A DNA stretch of 60,891 nt from Halobacteriales archaeon QH_8_64_26 (lineage in GTDB: Archaea; Halobacteriota; Halobacteria; Halobacteriales; Halococcaceae). Below the pieces are notes generated by a model. The model was not told the DNA's origin and did not search any database. It saw only the letters and a list, made by a program, of their open reading frames with translations. Shown here piece after piece: positions 1 through 8,414 of this stretch. The position numbers and the translations under genes were made by a program. Each line of letters starts with the position of its first letter. Position 1 is the first letter of the stretch. Location: positions 1,481 through 62,371 of the forward strand of contig PXRA01000013.1 in NCBI GenBank assembly GCA_003021725.1, in the 5' to 3' direction.

Positions 1-1
1 G

Positions 2-187
2 GAAAGCGAGGGCAGCGATAGGGACACCAGCGGGGGTGAGAACGGGGCCGACCTCGATGCCGACGGTGTCCGCTCGGCGCTACGGAGCCTCGAACGCAAG
101 GGCGTCGTCGAGGTCATCAGGCGCACCGTGCCGACCTTCCGGCTCGCGGTCGAGCGCGATTCGATCGAGGTCGAGCCGCTCGAATAG
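2..187 (+). CDS. C-terminal end of an unidentified protein (partial)
   Basis: The reading frame is open from the left edge and stops at TAG 185-187, giving the last 61 residues of a protein that begins outside the window. An acidic and glycine/serine-rich stretch is followed by a segment (VRSALRSLERKGVVEVIRR) that looks like the recognition helix and wing of a winged-helix domain, then a short beta-rich tail. The family is not recognisable from this piece. A DNA-binding role is only an inference from the helix pattern. Confidence 0.5.
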   Translation, partial: ESEGSDRDTSGGENGADLDADGVRSALRSLERKGVVEVIRRTVPTFRLAVERDSIEVEPLE

Positions 188-199
188 CGCCTTCAGCAC

Positions 200-1252
200 G
201 CCCCGATCGTCCGCTCCATGCTCCATCCCGCGTTCGGCTACCCTCCTGTTCTTCCTTCGCGTTCCTCGCCGGTTCGTCCCGCGGGACCCTCGGCCGACCG
301 CCGAGCGTCGAAGAAATCGGCACACGACCGCGCTCGAATCGCTTCGATTTCGGCTGCCGCTATCGCTCCCTCCGCTTCGACGTCGAGGGGTCGTCTCGCG
401 TACGGCACCCGGATCGATGTCGATCCCGCGGCGCTCGCCCCGACCGGCGATACAGCAGTGCTCGACCCGCGAACCCGGCCGCCCGATGATTCGGATCGCG
501 GTCCCACTCCGGGCGTTGCCGTGGGCGCTGAAACCGAGGACCTCGATCGGACTCGGCGTCGCCGCGGCGTAGATCGCTGGGAGTTGTGCTCCTCGAAGCG
601 ACAGTCCTCGAAGCAGATCGTCCCGCGACTCTCCGGACCGATCCACGCCGCGGGCCGTCGGTCCTCGCCGGAGCGATGAGCGGGGAAAAAGGCTCCCGTC
701 GGCGGCTCACACTCGTCGAAGGACGTCGATTCCGTGCTCCGCTTCGACACACAGTGGCATGCGCGAACCGCCGCCGGTCGTATCGCCGATCCCTCGGATT
801 CCGACGTCCTCGATCAGGAACGAACTCTCCACACTGACCCCGAGTTCGGGGTGGGCGCCCGGCGCGCGCTGATCGACGTCGATGCCCGCCAGCAGGGCGT
901 GTTCGACGTCGGCGATCCGGAGCAGCGAGCGATCGTAGTCCGCCGGCACCTCAAAATCACCTTTCCCACCCGCTTTCGCGACGATCCCGACCGACCGGGT
1001 TCCGCGGAGCACGATCGACGCCTCGACCCAGTAGGTGCCGGCGTCGAGGGCGAGCACCGTCCGTTCGCCGCGGCCGAAGAGTCCCTCGATCGCCTCGCTA
1101 CACTCCGTGCCGGGTTCGATCCCCGCCTCGCGCCCGTCGATGTGCTCGTCGAACGCGAATGCCGTCCGAGTCAGCGGTGCCGTCCGCCGCGCCGCCCGGT
1201 CGATCATCGTCGGGTGTCCTATCTCGCCCGTCGGCGACGCCCCGTCGCTCAT
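200..1252 (-). pseudogene. frameshifted right-handed beta-helix-like protein
   Basis: The gene starts at ATG 1252 (MSDGASPTGE) and is open to a TGA at 709-707. Protein-like sequence then continues in other frames: ESRGTICFEDCRFEE, then LPAIYAAATPSPIEVLGFSAHG and SRVEHCCIAGRGERRGIDID, which are back in the original frame. The repeated short strands with CRFEE and HCCIAG turns resemble haloarchaeal pectate-lyase-like or parallel beta-helix proteins. At least one in-frame stop and two frame changes are needed to join the pieces. A T-run followed by a C-run near 690 on the minus strand is a likely indel site. Either the gene is decayed or the assembly has indels. The 3' limit is approximate and the substrate is unknown. 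Confidence 0.55.
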
Positions 1253-1376
1253 CGTCGGAGTCCCTCGGTGCAAGGGGATGGCTCGTCCGGTTCGATCCGG
1301 CCCCCCGCCGATTCACCGGCGGGCCGACTCGACGACGCGTGGGAACGACTAACGGGGCCGTACCCGAGTGAAAACG

Positions 1377-1382
1377 CTTTAT
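1377..1382 (+). promoter_or_regulatory. TATA box of the GH32 gene
   Basis: CTTTAT is centred 27 bases before ATG 1407, the spacing expected for a leaderless haloarchaeal transcript. This favours 1407 over the upstream GTG at 1368, whose coding extension would contain the promoter. Confidence 0.6.
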
Positions 1383-1406
1383 CGCGGAGAGCGGTTGGTT
1401 CGGGCG

Positions 1407-3668
1407 ATGGTCTCCTCGTCGATGCGCGTCGGGTGCGTTCGTTCGGGCTCGTCCACCGCCGAACAGCGGGCGGCGTACGACTGGTGTGAGCGGACGTTCC
1501 CGCGGGCCGAACGCTTCCCCGTCGATGCGCTCGCCGAGGGAGACGTCGATCCCACCGTCTACGACGTTCTCTGGTGGCATGCCGACGACCCGATCGATCC
1601 CGGGACTCTCGCTGCCTGCCGTGGCCCTTTCGAGCGCTATCTCGACGGTGGGGGTGGACTCCTCTTGAGCCTGCACGCGCTGTCGGCCGTCGAGGACCTC
1701 GGAATCGACGCCGTAGCGCCTGACACGGTCGGCATCGAGCACCCGCCCGAGGCGAGCGGCTTTCTGGTGAAATCGCTGCACGCCGAACACCCGGCGTTCG
1801 AGGCCGTCGAGGACCTCCGAGTCGAAACGGTAGCAGCAGAGAGCCGACAGCCCTTCGCCCGCTACGAGCGCCTCGTTCCCGAACGGGGCGACGTGCTCGC
1901 ATGTGGCTATCGAAGGGGCGACGCGCCCCACCGGAAGACGCTCGTCTCCTGGGAGCACGGCGCGGGATCGGTTATCGGCGTGGGCGATTCCCTCGCGTTC
2001 GAGCCGAGCGTGGGCGGCGCCGGGGACGCCAGGGACGCCGCCGACTCCGACGAGTGGGCGGCGAACCGATCGCGGTTGGCCGAAGGCGTGCTGACGTTTC
2101 TCGCGGGCGAGGCGGCCCCGCCGCTTACGACCCGACCGCGTACCGACGAGGAGTTCGCCGCGCTGCGCCGTTCTCTGAGAGCCGATCCGAACCGACCGAC
2201 CTATCACCTCACGCCGCCGGCGAACTGGTGCAACGATCCCAACGGGCTGATCGAGCACGAGGGGACGTATCACGTTTTCTACCAGTACAACCCCGCGGGC
2301 CCGTTTCACGGGACGATCCACTGGGGGCACGCGGCCAGCGAGGACCTGGTTCACTGGGAGGACAGGCCCGTAGCGCTCGCCCCGTCGCCGGACGGCCCGG
2401 ACGCCGAGGGCTGCTGGTCGGGCTGTGCGGTTCTCGACGGCGGGACGCCGACGCTGATTTACACCGGCGGCCGGGACCGCCACCAGCTCCCCTGTCGGGC
2501 AACGGCCACGGACGAGGGGCTCGATTCCTGGCGGAAGGATCTCGAAAACCCGGTCATCGGGACGCCCCCCGAGGACCTCGATTTACTGTCGAGCGAGCAT
2601 TGGGAGGCGGAGTTCCGCGATCACTGTATCTGGCAGGACGGCGAGCGTTGGCATCACCTGATCGGCTCGGGGATCGCCGAGGTCGGCGGCACGGTTTTAC
2701 TCTACGAATCGCCGGACCTGCGCGAGTGGCGGTTCCGTTCCTCGCTTTTCGAGGGCGACTGGGAGGGTGCTGGTCGCGTCTGGGAGTGTCCCGAACTGCT
2801 CGATCTCGGCGACAAGGCGTTGCTTCACGTCTCTGACTACGATTCGGTCCCGTACTTCCTCGGTCGCTTCGACCCCGAGTCGGGGGCCTTCGAGCGCGAA
2901 CAGGAGGGTGATAGCGAGGACGGAGCCGAAAGCGAGGGCGAACCCACCGGGCTCCTCGATTACGGCGACTTCTACGCCCCCCAATCGATGCGGACCGACG
3001 ACGGACGGGTCCTCACCTGGGGCTGGGTCGTCGAAGCCCGCCCGCCCGAACGCCAGTGGGACGCCGGCTGGTCGGGCGCGCTGAGCCTGCCTCGTGAACT
3101 CTCCTCGTCCCCCGACGAACGTCTCGAACAACGTCCGGCCCGCGAACTCGAAGCCCTGCGCGACAGGCACGTCGGCCACGGCGATCTCGACCTCGGCGCC
3201 GAATCGAGGGATCTCGACGTCACGGGGACCAGCTTGGAGATCGCGGCCGAAATCTCCTTGGAGGAGGCCGAGTTCGAACTGGTAGTTAGGGAATCGCCCG
3301 ACGGCGAGGAACGGACGCCGATCCGCTACACCGGCGCGGAACTACTCGTCGATCGCGAGGATTCGAGCCTCGATCCCGAAGTCGCCGCCGACGCCCACCG
3401 AATCCCCCTCGAAAGCGAAGGTGAGGACGCGGACGACTCTCTCTCGCTCCGGGTGTTCCTCGATGGCTCGATACTCGAAGCCTTCGCGAACGACCGACAC
3501 TGCCTCACGAGCCGAATCTATCCCACGCGGTCGGACAGTACAGGGGTCTCGATCGGCGCGATCGGGGGGCGCGTCTCGATCGAAGCGCTCGACGTCTGGC
3601 AGCTAAAGAGTGCGTGGCCGGTCGAGGACGGCCCCGACGGACGACCGGCCCCGCGGTCGTCGCGGTAG
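1407..3668 (+). CDS. GH32 fructosidase (levanase/invertase type) with N-terminal ThuA-like domain
   Basis: A 753-aa glycoside hydrolase family 32 protein, expected to release fructose from sucrose, levan or inulin. Residues 1 to about 250 form a separate domain like ThuA/glutamine-amidotransferase-like folds (VLWWHADDP, GGGGLLLSLHAL). The GH32 five-blade propeller begins near residue 265. The nucleophile motif WCNDPNG places the catalytic Asp at 277, the RD motif is FRDH (R404, D405; His in place of the usual Pro), and the acid/base lies in WECPELL (E460). A beta-sandwich follows to the end. An acidic low-complexity insert (EQEGDSEDGAESEG) lies near residue 500. No secretion signal is visible, so it probably acts in the cytoplasm. 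It converges with the GH68 gene, suggesting joint fructan or sucrose metabolism. The exact substrate is not decidable from sequence. Confidence 0.88.
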   Translation: MVSSSMRVGCVRSGSSTAEQRAAYDWCERTFPRAERFPVDALAEGDVDPTVYDVLWWHADDPIDPGTLAACRGPFERYLDGGGGLLLSLHALSAVEDLGIDAVAPDTVGIEHPPEASGFLVKSLHAEHPAFEAVEDLRVETVAAESRQPFARYERLVPERGDVLACGYRRGDAPHRKTLVSWEHGAGSVIGVGDSLAFEPSVGGAGDARDAADSDEWAANRSRLAEGVLTFLAGEAAPPLTTRPRTDEEFAALRRSLRADPNRPTYHLTPPANWCNDPNGLIEHEGTYHVFYQYNPAGPFHGTIHWGHAASEDLVHWEDRPVALAPSPDGPDAEGCWSGCAVLDGGTPTLIYTGGRDRHQLPCRATATDEGLDSWRKDLENPVIGTPPEDLDLLSSEHWEAEFRDHCIWQDGERWHHLIGSGIAEVGGTVLLYESPDLREWRFRSSLFEGDWEGAGRVWECPELLDLGDKALLHVSDYDSVPYFLGRFDPESGAFEREQEGDSEDGAESEGEPTGLLDYGDFYAPQSMRTDDGRVLTWGWVVEARPPERQWDAGWSGALSLPRELSSSPDERLEQRPARELEALRDRHVGHGDLDLGAESRDLDVTGTSLEIAAEISLEEAEFELVVRESPDGEERTPIRYTGAELLVDREDSSLDPEVAADAHRIPLESEGEDADDSLSLRVFLDGSILEAFANDRHCLTSRIYPTRSDSTGVSIGAIGGRVSIEALDVWQLKSAWPVEDGPDGRPAPRSSR

Positions 3669-3776
3669 TCGAGCCGGCTCGTTTCCGTCCCGTTCGTCGC
3701 CTTCCGCCGGTTCCGTCGCCTTCCGCCGGTTCCGTCGCCTCTCGCTTCGTACTCCCGTTCCGTTTCGCTCGTCCGA

Positions 3777-5126
3777 TCACTCCTCGCGGGTATCGGTAGC
3801 CTCGGGGGTCCCGTAGCGGCCGTAGGACCCCGCGTCGGTCCGCTCCCGGTCGTCGAACGCCGAGAGCGCCGGGAGGTCCTCGGACTCGACCGGGAGATGT
3901 CCGTGCGCGAGTTTGCCCTTGATTCGGGTGCGGTCGCCGTCGATCGTCAGCCGGAGCGTGGGTGCGAGCGTCCCGCCGAACCGGCGTCGCTGTTCGGCCT
4001 CGGGCAGAAACGCGACGTCGTCCATCGAGGGGCGATCGTAGTCGTAGTAGTTGAAGAAGCTGCTCACGAGCAGCTCCTCGCCGTGGGGGAACGCGAGCCA
4101 GGAGTAGGCCTGAAACGGCGCGTTGGCGGGATTCGCGACCACCAGCCCCGTTCCGTTGAGCGGGCGGTACTCGCCCCGGAGGGAGTCGGCGACGAACCCG
4201 TAGAGCCCGTCGAACCCCGTGAGGCCGGGGGCGAACGTATGGGTATGGCTCGATACGAACAGGTAGTACCGACCGTCGTGGGTAACGATATGCGGGCGTT
4301 CGAGCTCTTGGTTCACGCAGACGGCGTCGAGCAGCGGGGGTTCTAACTCCCAGTCGGTCGGGTCGCCGGTCGGCGAGCGAGCGATCCCGACCGAGCCGTT
4401 GAACTCCTGTTGGGCCGCCTCGCCGCCACAGGCAGCCGATCCCTCGGGGGTAGGGGTATTGCCCTCGAACAGGAGGTAGGTCTCCCCCGACGCGGGGTCC
4501 TCGAAGAACCAGGGGTCCCGAAAGGTGTAGATCGGCCCGCGGGACTGGGATTCGGTCTCGTAGAGATCGCCGTCGGGCTCCAGCAGCACCGAGTGTTCCC
4601 ACGGGCCCGCGAGCCGAAGTTCCTCGGCGTTCGTCTCGACCTGCCCGCCCGCACCGACGGCGATGCGCTGGTCGTAGGTGAGGTGTTCCTCCTCGGCGTC
4701 GCCGGCCGCGGTGTAGTAGACGTACACCTGGCCGTCCTCGTCGTAGAGCGCCGACCCGGCCCAATGACGCGAGCCGAAGACGTTCGCCTCCTCGAAGACG
4801 CGCCCGCCGGTCCGCCAGTTCCGCCCGTCGCGCGAGTAGAAATACCGGATCGTTGCGACGTCGTGGCGCTTCCCGGGAAGCAACTCCGCGGCGGCTGTGA
4901 GCGAGAAGAAGACCCGCCAGCCGTCGATCTCGGCGATCGAGCCGTCGCGACCGCGGAGCAGCCAGGAATCCCAGACGTGCAGATCGGGATCGATCCTTTC
5001 GCTCGGTGGGTAGAACACCGGCGAGACGGTTTCGTCCGTCCGACGAAGCTCCGCTGCCTGTGCGCGCGTCCAGGCCGGCCTGTCGGGCGAGGCGTCCGAC
5101 GCTTCGTCCGGCGAGGGGTAGCTCAT
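3777..5126 (-). CDS. GH68 levansucrase/invertase family protein
   Basis: A 449-aa glycoside hydrolase family 68 protein. Levansucrases of this family split sucrose and transfer fructosyl units to make levan. Key motifs are present: VWDSW with nucleophile D53, the transition-state stabiliser in TFRDPWFFED (R203, D204), and the acid/base in ELERPH (E276). No signal peptide is visible, unlike most bacterial levansucrases but as in several haloarchaeal members. It ends about 108 bp from the end of the convergent GH32 gene, a fructan synthesis/breakdown pair. Start ATG 5126 gives MSYPSPDEASDASPD, an acidic leader typical of halophiles. Levan synthesis versus plain hydrolysis cannot be settled from sequence. 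Confidence 0.88.
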   Translation of the reverse strand: MSYPSPDEASDASPDRPAWTRAQAAELRRTDETVSPVFYPPSERIDPDLHVWDSWLLRGRDGSIAEIDGWRVFFSLTAAAELLPGKRHDVATIRYFYSRDGRNWRTGGRVFEEANVFGSRHWAGSALYDEDGQVYVYYTAAGDAEEEHLTYDQRIAVGAGGQVETNAEELRLAGPWEHSVLLEPDGDLYETESQSRGPIYTFRDPWFFEDPASGETYLLFEGNTPTPEGSAACGGEAAQQEFNGSVGIARSPTGDPTDWELEPPLLDAVCVNQELERPHIVTHDGRYYLFVSSHTHTFAPGLTGFDGLYGFVADSLRGEYRPLNGTGLVVANPANAPFQAYSWLAFPHGEELLVSSFFNYYDYDRPSMDDVAFLPEAEQRRRFGGTLAPTLRLTIDGDRTRIKGKLAHGHLPVESEDLPALSAFDDRERTDAGSYGRYGTPEATDTREE

Positions 5127-5267
5127 ATCTACCGATAACTGGATCGAGAGTCAAATGATTCCCGGTGTTCGGCCCCGATCGGTGCCCGATGCCGTCCATC
5201 GGTGCCGTCGGTCGTCGGCGATCCCGGTGCTCGATTCACCCTCCGTTCCCGCCAGCCGCGGACGCAC

Positions 5268-5909
5268 TCAATCGTCGCCGTTCAGCACGGCGTCCGTGAG
5301 CTTCGACTGTGCTGCCGCGAGGTGTTCGGCGAGCGTCGAGGGCGCTATTCCGAGCGCCGCGGCGACCGCCTCGGCGTTCGTCTCCCGCGGCCGCTCGAAG
5401 TAGCCCATCTCGAAGGCGACTCGCAAGACCTCGCGCTGGCGATCGGTCAGCACGCCGCGATCGACGATCACCGGATCGTGTCGGTCCGGCCCCTCGCCCG
5501 AACGCGTGAGACACAGCAGGCGAACACCGTCGAAGTTCTCCCGGAGCGCTTCGAGCATCCGTCGCGCTTCTCCAGTATCGGCAGCGTGACACGACAGCGA
5601 GAGCGCCCCCTCGTGGGCACGGAGGTCCGATACCGGACAGCCGAACTCCTCAACGAACTCACAGGCACAGCCCCGTCCGGCCTCGCGCCGGAACCGATAG
5701 ACCCGTTCGCTGTCGTATCGCATGACCTCGGTCATGTCCGCTCGGTCGAGCGTCGCCTCCGCCGGCAGCGCGAACTCCTCGGTGACGGTATCGCCGCCCG
5801 CCGTCCGGATCACCCAGTCGACGTCGGCGTTCGCCGTCTCGGAGACACCGGCGATCGGACACTCCCGCGGCGAACCGACCTCGATCGTCAGCCGCACGCC
5901 CCCCGTCAT
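5268..5909 (-). CDS. HTH-10 (Bat-type) transcriptional regulator
   Basis: A 213-aa protein with the haloarchaeal bacterio-opsin-activator arrangement. An N-terminal beta-rich sensor-like region is followed by a C-terminal HTH-10 domain (LTDRQREVLRVAFEMGYFE, then AAALGIAPSTLAEHL), which binds DNA. The N-terminal half contains Cys pairs (GCACEF, FGCP) that could bind a ligand or metal; this is inference. ATG 5909 (MTGGVRLTIEVG) is preferred over an upstream in-frame start at 5936. It lies 141 bp upstream of the levansucrase gene on the same strand and is divergent from coxA. Its target is unknown, and either neighbour is a candidate. Confidence 0.82.
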   Translation of the reverse strand: MTGGVRLTIEVGSPRECPIAGVSETANADVDWVIRTAGGDTVTEEFALPAEATLDRADMTEVMRYDSERVYRFRREAGRGCACEFVEEFGCPVSDLRAHEGALSLSCHAADTGEARRMLEALRENFDGVRLLCLTRSGEGPDRHDPVIVDRGVLTDRQREVLRVAFEMGYFERPRETNAEAVAAALGIAPSTLAEHLAAAQSKLTDAVLNGDD

Positions 5910-6046
5910 ACGCGATCGTAGTTGCAGCACTCCCAAAGAGCCTGGGGTCCTCGCCGATCGCTTGCTGGACGCTGGATCGTTCCTGCCGGCTTTTTCCGTC
6001 CGGCGCGACCTCCTTCGCGGCCCCGTATGGCGATGCCTCGCTCCGG

Positions 6047-6053
6047 TATAAAA
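6047..6053 (+). promoter_or_regulatory. TATA-like box upstream of coxA
   Basis: TATAAAA lies about 120 bases before the coxA ATG at 6174, in the gap divergent from the Bat-type gene. A second TATA-like site (TATAT, 6133-6137) lies 37 bases before the ATG. Which one is used cannot be told from sequence. Confidence 0.4.
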
Positions 6054-6255
6054 TCCCCCGCTATCGTGGTCCGACTTTGAGCATCGACCGGCGGCTACGC
6101 CCGGACACGAGTCGACGCGATCGGTCCGGGTGTATATCGACGGCCGACCGGGCCGGCGGCCGGCGAACCCAGTATGAACCTCACGTCACAGTCCGCGCTG
6201 ACAGTACTGATGGGAGCGTTCCTCCTCGCCGTCGCGGCCTATCTCACCCGCGTCG

Positions 6256-6260
6256 AGGAC
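6256..6260 (+). repeat. target-site duplication, left copy (AGGAC)
   Basis: AGGAC occurs directly before the left inverted repeat and again at 6606-6610 directly after the right one. Joining across one copy gives gtc gag gac tgg (Val-Glu-Asp-Trp), which restores the coxA frame. Confidence 0.85.
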
Positions 6261-6307
6261 CAGTACTTCACAAAGCTAGATCGCTGATGCTACCGTAATT
6301 ACTGAAG

Positions 6308-6315
6308 TTTTTACC
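6308..6315 (+). promoter_or_regulatory. promoter of the element-borne gene, overlapped by an internal repeat
   Basis: TTTTTACC is centred about 27 bases before ATG 6338, fitting a leaderless transcript. The repeat TACCGTAA (6312-6319) overlaps this box, so a protein that binds the repeat would block or modulate transcription. Self-regulation by the encoded protein is an inference. Confidence 0.45.
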
Positions 6316-6337
6316 GTAATCAGAGAGAAGATAGGCT

Positions 6338-6520
6338 ATGTCCCCGGAAGGTTATAGCACAATAACAGTACCTGACGAGGTGTTTGAGCAGGTTACGACG
6401 GTGATGATTGAGTACGACTGCGAAAGCATCGCCGACGCGGTCGCGACCGCGTCGGCAGTCGCACTCGAACGAGATGAAGCAGAGTTGGCACGGATCCTTG
6501 CCAGACAACTCGCCGAATGA
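6338..6520 (+). CDS. 60-aa ribbon-helix-helix-like protein carried by the element
   Basis: A 60-residue protein starting MSPEGYSTITVPDEVFEQV. The pattern is a short strand (STITVP), a helix (DEVFEQVTTVMIEYD), a turn, a second helix (SIADAVATASAVALE) and an acidic tail. This resembles the ribbon-helix-helix fold of small repressors and antitoxins, but the match is by pattern only. It lies wholly inside the inverted-repeat element and appears less GC-rich than neighbouring genes. No toxin partner is present. It may regulate its own promoter, or be an accessory protein of the parent transposon. Confidence 0.6.
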   Translation: MSPEGYSTITVPDEVFEQVTTVMIEYDCESIADAVATASAVALERDEAELARILARQLAE

Positions 6521-6605
6521 GGACTCAAAACCACAGTAGGGAACCATTACAGTAGATAGCCATGAATTTACGGTAATGTTAGGAAGGACACTTTGTGAAG
6601 TACTG

Positions 6606-6610
6606 AGGAC
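6606..6610 (+). repeat. target-site duplication, right copy (AGGAC)
   Basis: Right-hand partner of the AGGAC copy at 6256-6260. coxA coding resumes immediately after it with tgg (Trp). Confidence 0.85.
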
Positions 6611-8414
6611 TGGCGATCGTATACGCCGCTGGCCGGCGGCGGCACGAGTGCCGAGGAGTCGGGCTACGGCCACGAGGAGAAACCGGGTGGATTGATCCGT
6701 TGGCTCACCACCGTCGATCACAAGGACATCGGCATGCTCTACGGTCTGTACGCCGTCGTCGCCTTCGCGGTCGGCGGGTCGATGGTCATGATCACGCGAA
6801 CCGAGTTATTGGACCCGGCCGCGACGCCCATCGGTGCGGAGTTCTACAACGGATTGGTAACGAGCCACGGGATCACGATGCTGTTTCTCTTCGGGACGCC
6901 GATCATCGCGGCCTTCTCGAATTACTTCATCCCGCTCATCATCGGCGCGGACGACATGGCGTTCCCGCGGATTAACGCGATCGCCTTCTGGTTGCTCCCG
7001 CCAGGGGCGATACTCATCTGGGCCGGCTTCTTCGTTCCCGGACTCGCCCCCGCTCAGACCGCCTGGACGATGTACACGCCGCTGTCGGCCGGCGTCGGTG
7101 CGCACCCAGGGCGGCGCTGGCGTCGATCTCATGCTGCTTGGACTCCATCTCACCGGCGTCTCGGCGACAATGGGCGCGATCAACTTCATCGCAACCGTCT
7201 TCACCGAGCGCGCGGAGGGCGTCACCTGGGCGAACCTCGATATCTTCTCCTGGACGATGGTCACCCAGTCCGGTCTCATCCTGTTCGCCTTTCCCCCTGC
7301 TCGGCAGCGCGATTGTCATGCTGTTGCTCGACCGGAACTTCGGCACCACGTTCTTCGCGGTCGAGGGCGGATCACCGATCCTCTGGCAGCACCTCTTCTG
7401 GTTCTTCGGCCACCCCGAGGTCTACATCCTCGTGCTCCCCCCGATGGGGATCGTGAGCCTCGTTTTGCCGGAGTTCAGCGGCCGGAAACTGTTCGGCTTC
7501 AAGTTCGTCGTTTACTCCACGCTCGCGATCGGGGTACTCTCCTTCGGCGTCTGGGCCCATCACATGTTCTCGACCGGTATCGACCCGCGCATTCGAGCGA
7601 GTTTCATGGCGGTCTCGATCGCGATTGCGGTTCCGAGCGCCGTGAAGGTCTTCAACTGGATCACCACGATGTGGAGCGGCCGGGTGCGGCTCACCGCCCC
7701 GATGCTGCTCTGTATCGGGTTCGTCGCGAATCTCATTATCGGCGGCGTCACCGGAGTCTCTCTCGCGGCGATTCCGGTGAATATGGTGTTACACGACACC
7801 TACTACGTGGTCGGCCATTTCCATTACATCGTCATGGGCGCGATCGGCTTCGCCGTCTTCGCCGGGATCTACTACTGGTATCCGATGGTCACGGGCCGGA
7901 TGTACCAACGCACGCTCGCGAAGTGGCACTTCTGGCTCTCGATGGTCGGCACGCAATTCACGTTCTTCGCGATGTTGCTACTGGGCTACCTCGGGATGCC
8001 CAGACGGTACGCGACCTATGACTTCCCGATCGGACCGGTCGATGCGGTCACCGCGCTCAATCAGATCGCAACGCTTGGGGCCTTTCTCATCGCGATCGGG
8101 ACGACGATCTGGCTCTGGAACATGATTCAGTCGCAGTACGAAGCCCCGACGATCGAGGACGCCGACCCCTGGGATCTCGAAACGAGCAATCAACACACCC
8201 GGGAGTGGCAGTGGCACGAGCGCAGCCTCGAGACGGCGATCGCCGACGGTAGCGGCGAGGAAGAGGATTCCGATGAGGATGAGAACCCGACCCTCACGAC
8301 CGGTGATCGGGCCCGATACGGCCAGCACGGCCGAGAGGAGCGACTGACCGAGCCATCGGGCCGTCGCTAGCCGGATAGTTACTTGACCGTCCTCGTTCGT
8401 CAGTTGGGGAGGAA

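Larger units (their letters stand above)
6261..6605. mobile_element. 345-bp inverted-repeat element (MITE-like) inserted in coxA
   Basis: The element has perfect 15-bp terminal inverted repeats, CAGTACTTCACAAAG at 6261-6275 and its complement at 6591-6605, flanked by the 5-bp direct duplication AGGAC. No transposase is encoded, so it would move only with help in trans. It carries one small gene (6338-6520). Subterminal repeats TACCGTAA occur at 6291-6298 and 6312-6319, with an inverted copy at 6568-6575. It is visibly more AT-rich than the neighbouring genes, consistent with separate origin. Excision with one AGGAC restores coxA. The 5-bp duplication would suit several insertion-sequence families (ISH3-type is one possibility), but the parent element is not identified. 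Confidence 0.88.
6174..8370 (+). pseudogene. coxA: cytochrome c oxidase subunit I, interrupted by an insertion and two frameshifts
   Basis: Encodes the haem-copper oxidase subunit I (membrane; O2 reduction with proton pumping). The N-terminus MNLTSQSALTVLMG through YLTRVED (6174-6260) is followed by a 345-bp insertion, after which coding resumes at 6611 with WRSYTPLAGGG, EEKPGGLIRWLTTVDHKDIG. Frame changes occur near 7100-7115 (YTPLSAGVG to [16 protein letters not shown]) and at a CCCCC run, 7293-7297 (ILFAF to [15 protein letters not shown]). Family landmarks are present: [15 protein letters not shown] (Cu-B His and the His-Tyr motif), GVWAHHMF and [15 protein letters not shown] (haem and Cu-B His). 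Without the insertion and shifts the protein would be about 615 aa, ending in an acidic tail. The insertion is well supported. The frameshifts may be real decay or assembly indels. Partner genes coxB, coxC and the ctaAB fusion are intact. Confidence 0.85.

Noticed and set aside
1098-2483. 461-codon minus-strand frame over the GH32 gene
   Set aside because: Shadow of high-GC coding; no family features, whereas the plus strand has the GH32 motifs.
3505-5199. Long open frame on the minus strand over the GH68 gene
   Set aside because: Arg/Gly-rich shadow frame; the GH68 frame holds all catalytic motifs.
6338-6520. Toxin-antitoxin module in the coxA insertion
   Set aside because: Only one small frame is present; no toxin partner could be found within the element.
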